A DNA stretch of 10,474 nucleotides from Lachnospiraceae bacterium. Its GTDB lineage: Bacteria > Bacillota > Clostridia > Lachnospirales > Lachnospiraceae. The position numbers and the translations under genes were made by a program. Below, piece after piece: positions 7,699 through 10,474 of this stretch; the first letter of the stretch is position 1; the number at the start of each line of letters is the position of its first letter. Location of the stretch: contig CAAEMZ010000011.1 in NCBI GenBank assembly GCA_900757195.1, positions 1 to 10,474 on the forward strand, given 5' to 3'. The notes under the pieces are model-generated. The model was not told the origin of the DNA and made no database searches. It saw only the letters and a list, made by a program, of their open reading frames with translations.

Positions 7699-8401
7699 AC
7701 CATTCAATGGTTTCTACAGATACCGGACTTTCGTTCACGGTCATGGAGGAAACCTTACCATTCTTAATCTTAATGACTCTGTCTGCCATCGGCGCGATGG
7801 CCTGATTATGGGTGATTACGATGACTGTCATCCCCCGCTCCCGGCACATATCCTGCAAAAGCTTCAGGATGGCCTTTCCTGTATTATAGTCCAGCGCACC
7901 GGTCGGTTCATCGCAGAGCAGAAGCTTCGGATTCTTCGCCAGCGCCCGCGCAATGGAAACGCGCTGCTGTTCGCCGCCGGAAAGCTGGGCAGGAAAATTC
8001 TTCATCCGTCCCTCAAGCCCCACATCTACCAGAACCCTTTTTGCAGGCAGCGGATCTCTGCAGATCTGAAGCGCCAGCTCCACGTTCTCCAGAGCTGTCA
8101 GATTTGTGATCAGATTATAGAACTGAAAAACAAATCCGATATCATCTCTCCGGTAGGCCGTCAGCTCACGGGCATTATAAGATGAAATATCCTTTCCATC
8201 CACCATGATGGAACCGCTGGTCGCCGTGTCCATCCCCCCGAGAACATTCAGTACCGTCGTCTTTCCCGCACCACTCGGTCCGACAATGACCACAAATTCA
8301 CCCTTCATAATTTCAAAATTTATACCATCCGCCGCACGGATTTCCACCTCTCCCATATGGTAAACCTTTGTGACGTCTTCCAGTTTAACATAAGCCTCCA
8401 T
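7697..8401 (-). CDS. ABC transporter ATP-binding protein (MacB/LolD type)
   Basis: This is a 234-residue cytoplasmic ATPase that drives the FtsX-type permease encoded immediately downstream. All ABC motifs are intact: Walker A GPSGAGKTT at 41-49, Q-loop Gln in VFQFYNL at about 93, signature LSGGEQQR at 140-147, Walker B LLLCDEP at 160-166, D-loop ALD, and the switch His in VITHN at 198. The order and the TSGSIMVDGKDI stretch are typical of MacB/LolD/FtsE-like ATPases that pair with FtsX-fold permeases. The ATG at 8401 was chosen because AGGAGG lies 7 bases upstream. A longer frame back to a TTG at 8461 would place that TTG in the -35 box of the promoter. The stop TAG lies 11 bases before the preferred permease start. 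This is the first gene of the operon. Confidence 0.96.
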   Translation of the reverse strand: MEAYVKLEDVTKVYHMGEVEIRAADGINFEIMKGEFVVIVGPSGAGKTTVLNVLGGMDTATSGSIMVDGKDISSYNARELTAYRRDDIGFVFQFYNLITNLTALENVELALQICRDPLPAKRVLVDVGLEGRMKNFPAQLSGGEQQRVSIARALAKNPKLLLCDEPTGALDYNTGKAILKLLQDMCRERGMTVIVITHNQAIAPMADRVIKIKNGKVSSMTVNESPVSVETIEW

Positions 8402-8408
8402 GCCTTCG

Positions 8409-8414
8409 CCTCCT
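8409..8414 (-). promoter_or_regulatory. Ribosome binding site of the ABC ATPase
   Basis: A full AGGAGG lies 7 bases before the ATG at 8401 and fixes the translation start. An in-frame ATG at 8419 lies upstream of it and has no such site. Confidence 0.85.
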
Positions 8415-8432
8415 GACATCTTTAATATTATA

Positions 8433-8461
8433 ATTATAAAGCCTGCCCGCAGATATTTCAA
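8433..8461 (-). promoter_or_regulatory. Sigma-A-type promoter of the ABC/MATE operon
   Basis: Reading the minus strand, the -35 box TTGAAA (8461-8456) is followed by a 17-base spacer and the -10 box TATAAT (8438-8433). A second TATAAT follows directly at 8432-8427, so the start point could vary. Transcription should begin near 8425, giving a leader of roughly 25 bases that carries the AGGAGG site. The promoter sits about 105 bases downstream of the intron's 3' end, so the intron insertion does not break it. No clear operator repeat was seen around it. Confidence 0.8.
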
Positions 8462-8569
8462 CCGAGGCCCCGCATTTCATAAAAACTTTAGATTCGGTTT
8501 CATACATCACTGCATCACAAAAGCCAGTCCATCCAAAAAGCTTTCTCCCGATATTCCCGCTCTATTATT

Positions 8570-8602
8570 GAGTAGGAGGGAGTGATTAACTCCCGTCCTC
8601 TC
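8570..8602 (-). ncRNA. Group II intron domain VI with branch-point adenosine
   Basis: The minus strand forms a stem in which GAG, AGGA and GGGAG pair with CTCCC, TCCT and CTC around the loop TTAATCA. C8595 is unpaired on the 5' side and A8573 is bulged on the 3' side. A8573 lies seven bases from the proposed intron end, the expected place for the lariat branch point. Only AAT follows the stem to the 3' splice site. The two-base linker GT joins it to domain V. Confidence 0.85.
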
Positions 8603-8604
8603 AC

Positions 8605-8636
8605 ACCACCGTGCGTACCGTTCGGTACACGGCGGT
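8605..8636 (-). ncRNA. Group II intron domain V (catalytic core, CGC triad)
   Basis: ACCGCCGTG pairs with CACGGTGGT over nine base pairs, including one G-U wobble. The upper stem TACC/GGTA closes a GAAC tetraloop, and a two-base CG bulge lies on the 3' strand. The CGC in the lower 5' strand takes the place of the AGC triad of other classes and marks class C. The maturase stop codon ends one base before this domain. Confidence 0.93.
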
Positions 8637-8637
8637 T

Positions 8638-10029
8638 TCAATAGTTGACGTGCACAGACTGATAGGCTGTGGCTAAATCATAAAAGCCATTGTTTATCAG
8701 TCTTTGTTTTGTTAATGCTCTGTTGACCGCACCCATCCCTGTCACATACCAATGCTTTCTGCGGCTGTTTGCCGCTTGATGTGCAAAGTATTCAGGTATT
8801 CCAAGTTTTATTAGATTTCTCTTCTTGGTTTTCGGTAGCTTCCATTGTTTCCAGATACACATTCGGATTCTGTGGTACAGCCATTTATTGAGTTCTTCTA
8901 TCCTGGTTTTCATCTCTGCAATCCCATAATAATTCAGCCACCCTCGCATATACACCTTTATCTTTTCCAATGCTGGGCGTATGCTCTGAACAGACCTTCG
9001 GGAACTAAGCTCTTTCAGTTTTGACTTCATTTTCTTCCATGACTTTACATGAACCCGGACATAGATGCCCTTTCCGTTCTTTCCCATTGTAAAGCCAAGA
9101 AATTTAAAATTTCGGATTGCAAACACACTTACCACACGACTCTTCTTCTGATTCACCTTTAGTTTCAGTTTCTCTTCCAAATATCTCGTACTTGTTTCCA
9201 GTAGTCTCTTAGCGGCTCTGTCACTCTTTGCCAGTATTACGATATCATCTGCATATCGGACAAATGCCACTTTTCTCTTTTCAAACTCCTGGTCGAACTC
9301 ATTCAGATAGATATTCGCTAACAGGGGAGAAATATTTCCTCCCTGTGGCGAACCTTCCTCTGTTTCCATAACTACACCATTTTCCATCACACCACTTTTC
9401 AGGTATCTTTTAATCCACTGGATTACTCGCTCATCTTTTATATTCCTACGCAGGATATTCAGGAGCATTTCGTGGTTTAGGGTATCGAAATACTTTGATA
9501 GATCCAATGACACTGCATGGGTATATCCTTGTTCTGCATACTCTTTTACCTTTGTGATTGCATCCTTTGCGCTTCTTCCCGGACGGTAGCCGTAGCTGTT
9601 GTCCGAGAATATCGGCTCATAGATTGGCATGAGCTGTTGTGTAATGGCTTGTTGGAAAATACGGTCCTTGACTGTTGGAATACCAAGCTTTCGTATTCCA
9701 CCGTCTGGTTTCGGGATTTCTACCCGCCTTACCGGGTCTGGGGTATATTTCCCCCGATATATCCTCTCGATAATGGCTTTCTGATTCTCCCGAAGGTATG
9801 CACCGATTTCTTCAACGGTTATCCCATCTATTCCCGGTGCTCCCTTGTTTGCCTTTACCCTCTTAAAAGCTCTGTTTAAGTTGTCCTTATACAGTATCTT
9901 CTCCAAAAGCTCCGGCTGTGCACTGTCTCTTTCCTTCCATATCCGGTTGAAGGAGCGATGCGCTCTCACATATCCTTCATGTTCCGCACTATTCTTTTGC
10001 AAGCAGCTTTCTCTGTTTTCTGCATCCAT
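8638..10029 (-). CDS. ltrA: Group IIC intron reverse transcriptase/maturase
   Basis: This 463-residue intron-encoded protein helps the intron fold and splice and copies it into DNA during retrohoming. The reverse transcriptase domain spans about residues 45-310. It has RRVEIPKPDGGIRKLGIPTV, the first catalytic Asp D176 in SLDLSKYFD, the EGSPQGGNISPLLANI block, and the active-site YADD at 259-262. The thumb/maturase X region follows (about 320-395, with MRGWLNYYG and RIRMCIWKQWK), then a short basic C-terminal region. There is no HNH endonuclease domain, as expected for class C. About 40 residues precede the usual class C core start (LLEKIL...); the full start is kept because AAGGAGG lies 8 bases before its ATG and no other Met occurs until residue 134. 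The frame is intact, so the element may be active. Confidence 0.95.
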   Translation of the reverse strand: MDAENRESCLQKNSAEHEGYVRAHRSFNRIWKERDSAQPELLEKILYKDNLNRAFKRVKANKGAPGIDGITVEEIGAYLRENQKAIIERIYRGKYTPDPVRRVEIPKPDGGIRKLGIPTVKDRIFQQAITQQLMPIYEPIFSDNSYGYRPGRSAKDAITKVKEYAEQGYTHAVSLDLSKYFDTLNHEMLLNILRRNIKDERVIQWIKRYLKSGVMENGVVMETEEGSPQGGNISPLLANIYLNEFDQEFEKRKVAFVRYADDIVILAKSDRAAKRLLETSTRYLEEKLKLKVNQKKSRVVSVFAIRNFKFLGFTMGKNGKGIYVRVHVKSWKKMKSKLKELSSRRSVQSIRPALEKIKVYMRGWLNYYGIAEMKTRIEELNKWLYHRIRMCIWKQWKLPKTKKRNLIKLGIPEYFAHQAANSRRKHWYVTGMGAVNRALTKQRLINNGFYDLATAYQSVHVNY

Positions 10030-10472
10030 CTGTCCTTCCTCCTTTCCCGGTTGTACTAAAGACTCCTATTGATTCGGTCCTTCATCTCTCGACTACTATG
10101 ACCTCTGCTGACTTCTGTATGTTCAGCACCGTCTCGTTTCCTTGTACAGTGGTTACTCCTTTCAGAGCATTCCATACAGACCTCCCCGGGTACCACACGC
10201 TTCTTTCTCTCCATCCATCTGCCACATCTACCATGCATGATTCCGTGCAGTTATTGGGCTTTGACTTGTTTGGCAGCCTTACCCTCATACATAGCCTAAT
10301 GTGATTTCTGTTCGTCAGACCAGAGATTTGCCCATGGGTTAGTATGTTCCCCATATCCAGCTTCCTTCAGATTCCACCTCACGATGGACACCCTTGCTTT
10401 CGGCTATATCCTTCCCACTGCCGGGCGGATTCGGGACTTGCACCCGTTAGAAACGTGCGCCGCCGGGCGCAC
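10030..10472 (-). ncRNA. Group IIC intron 5' RNA region (domains I-III and start of IV)
   Basis: This 443-base stretch carries no gene; the short frames in it are incidental. It begins with a perfect 7-bp hairpin, GTGCGCC/GGCGCAC around CGGC (10472-10455). Next comes a GGGTGCAAGTCCCG segment, then the conserved block ending GGAATCTGAAGGAAGC (10360-10393). Further on are TACCCGGGGAGGTCTG (10177-10192) and a CAGAAGTCAGCAGAGGTCAT block (within 10091-10120). These match, from memory, the order in the O. iheyensis class C intron. Exact domain borders and exon-binding sites were not resolved by eye. Confidence 0.85.
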
Positions 10473-10474
10473 CA

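Larger units (their letters stand above)
8567..10472 (-). mobile_element. Group IIC intron (retroelement), essentially complete
   Basis: This is a self-splicing, retrohoming intron of about 1906 bases. The 5' end GTGCG is at 10472, and the 3' end ...CTACTCAAT is at 8567. Between them are a structured 5' region, a maturase gene, domain V with a CGC triad, and domain VI with a bulged A seven bases from the 3' end. The 5' region and domain V closely resemble, from memory, the Oceanobacillus iheyensis group IIC intron used for crystal structures. This includes the GCCCGGC start, a GGAATCTGAAGGAAGC block, a CCCGGGGAGGTCTG block and CCGAACGG in domain V. Family knowledge says class C introns insert behind transcription-terminator hairpins; only two bases of the 5' exon (TG) are visible, so this cannot be tested here. 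One sampled 60-base line of the intron was about 37% GC, against 53% and 70% in two operon lines, which fits a transferred element. Confidence 0.93.

Noticed and set aside
8402..8461. N-terminal extension of the ABC ATPase to TTG at 8461
   Set aside because: The TTG is the first half of the -35 box TTGAAA and the frame would run through the -10 box; AGGAGG before the ATG at 8401 is the true start signal.
8400..8585. 61-codon plus-strand open frame over the operon promoter region
   Set aside because: It spans the reversed promoter and the intron's 3' boundary, has no ribosome site I can see and no family resemblance.
10082..10354. 90-codon minus-strand frame before the maturase
   Set aside because: It falls in the structured 5' RNA of the group IIC intron, where conserved RNA blocks explain the sequence.

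Overview
The window looks like a chromosomal segment from a low-to-mid-GC Clostridia (Firmicutes), most likely a gut Lachnospiraceae relative. The signs are strong AGGAGG-type ribosome binding sites, a sigma-A type promoter with TTGAAA and TATAAT boxes, the protein families present, and a group IIC intron of the Firmicutes type. This placement is an inference from style; there is no rRNA or other marker gene.

All real genes are on the minus strand, so the biological order runs from high to low coordinates. (1) Positions 8567-10472 hold an essentially complete group IIC intron. It has a 5' GUGCG end, a structured 5' RNA region, an endonuclease-less reverse transcriptase/maturase (8638-10029), a textbook domain V with the CGC triad, and a domain VI with a bulged branch-point A. 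The window ends two bases into its 5' exon. (2) Positions 8402-8566 are a short spacer with a near-consensus promoter (8433-8461). (3) Positions 29-8401 hold seven tightly packed genes with gaps or overlaps of at most about 25 bases and no visible internal terminator, probably one operon: a MacB/LolD-type ABC ATPase, a 1166-residue FtsX-type permease, an isochorismatase-family cysteine hydrolase, an aldo/keto reductase, a MATE exporter, a tRNA-dihydrouridine synthase and a small PsiE-family membrane protein.

The ATPase and permease form one ABC machine of the mechanotransmission/exporter class. The cysteine hydrolase and aldo/keto reductase are soluble enzymes of unknown substrate and the MATE protein is a cation-coupled exporter, so the operon mixes two membrane export systems with small-molecule enzymes. 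The tRNA modification gene and PsiE-like gene are probably passengers at the distal end. Nothing in the sequence identifies a common substrate.

The most unusual element is the permease. Its first extracytoplasmic loop carries about 350 residues of Leu-x-x-Gly/Ala heptads. They run in a single register over about 17 heptads, break at a Gly/Pro-rich turn at the exact centre, then run again for about 15 heptads. This predicts a long antiparallel coiled-coil hairpin projecting from the membrane, resembling the heptads of YhgE/Pip-type surface proteins.
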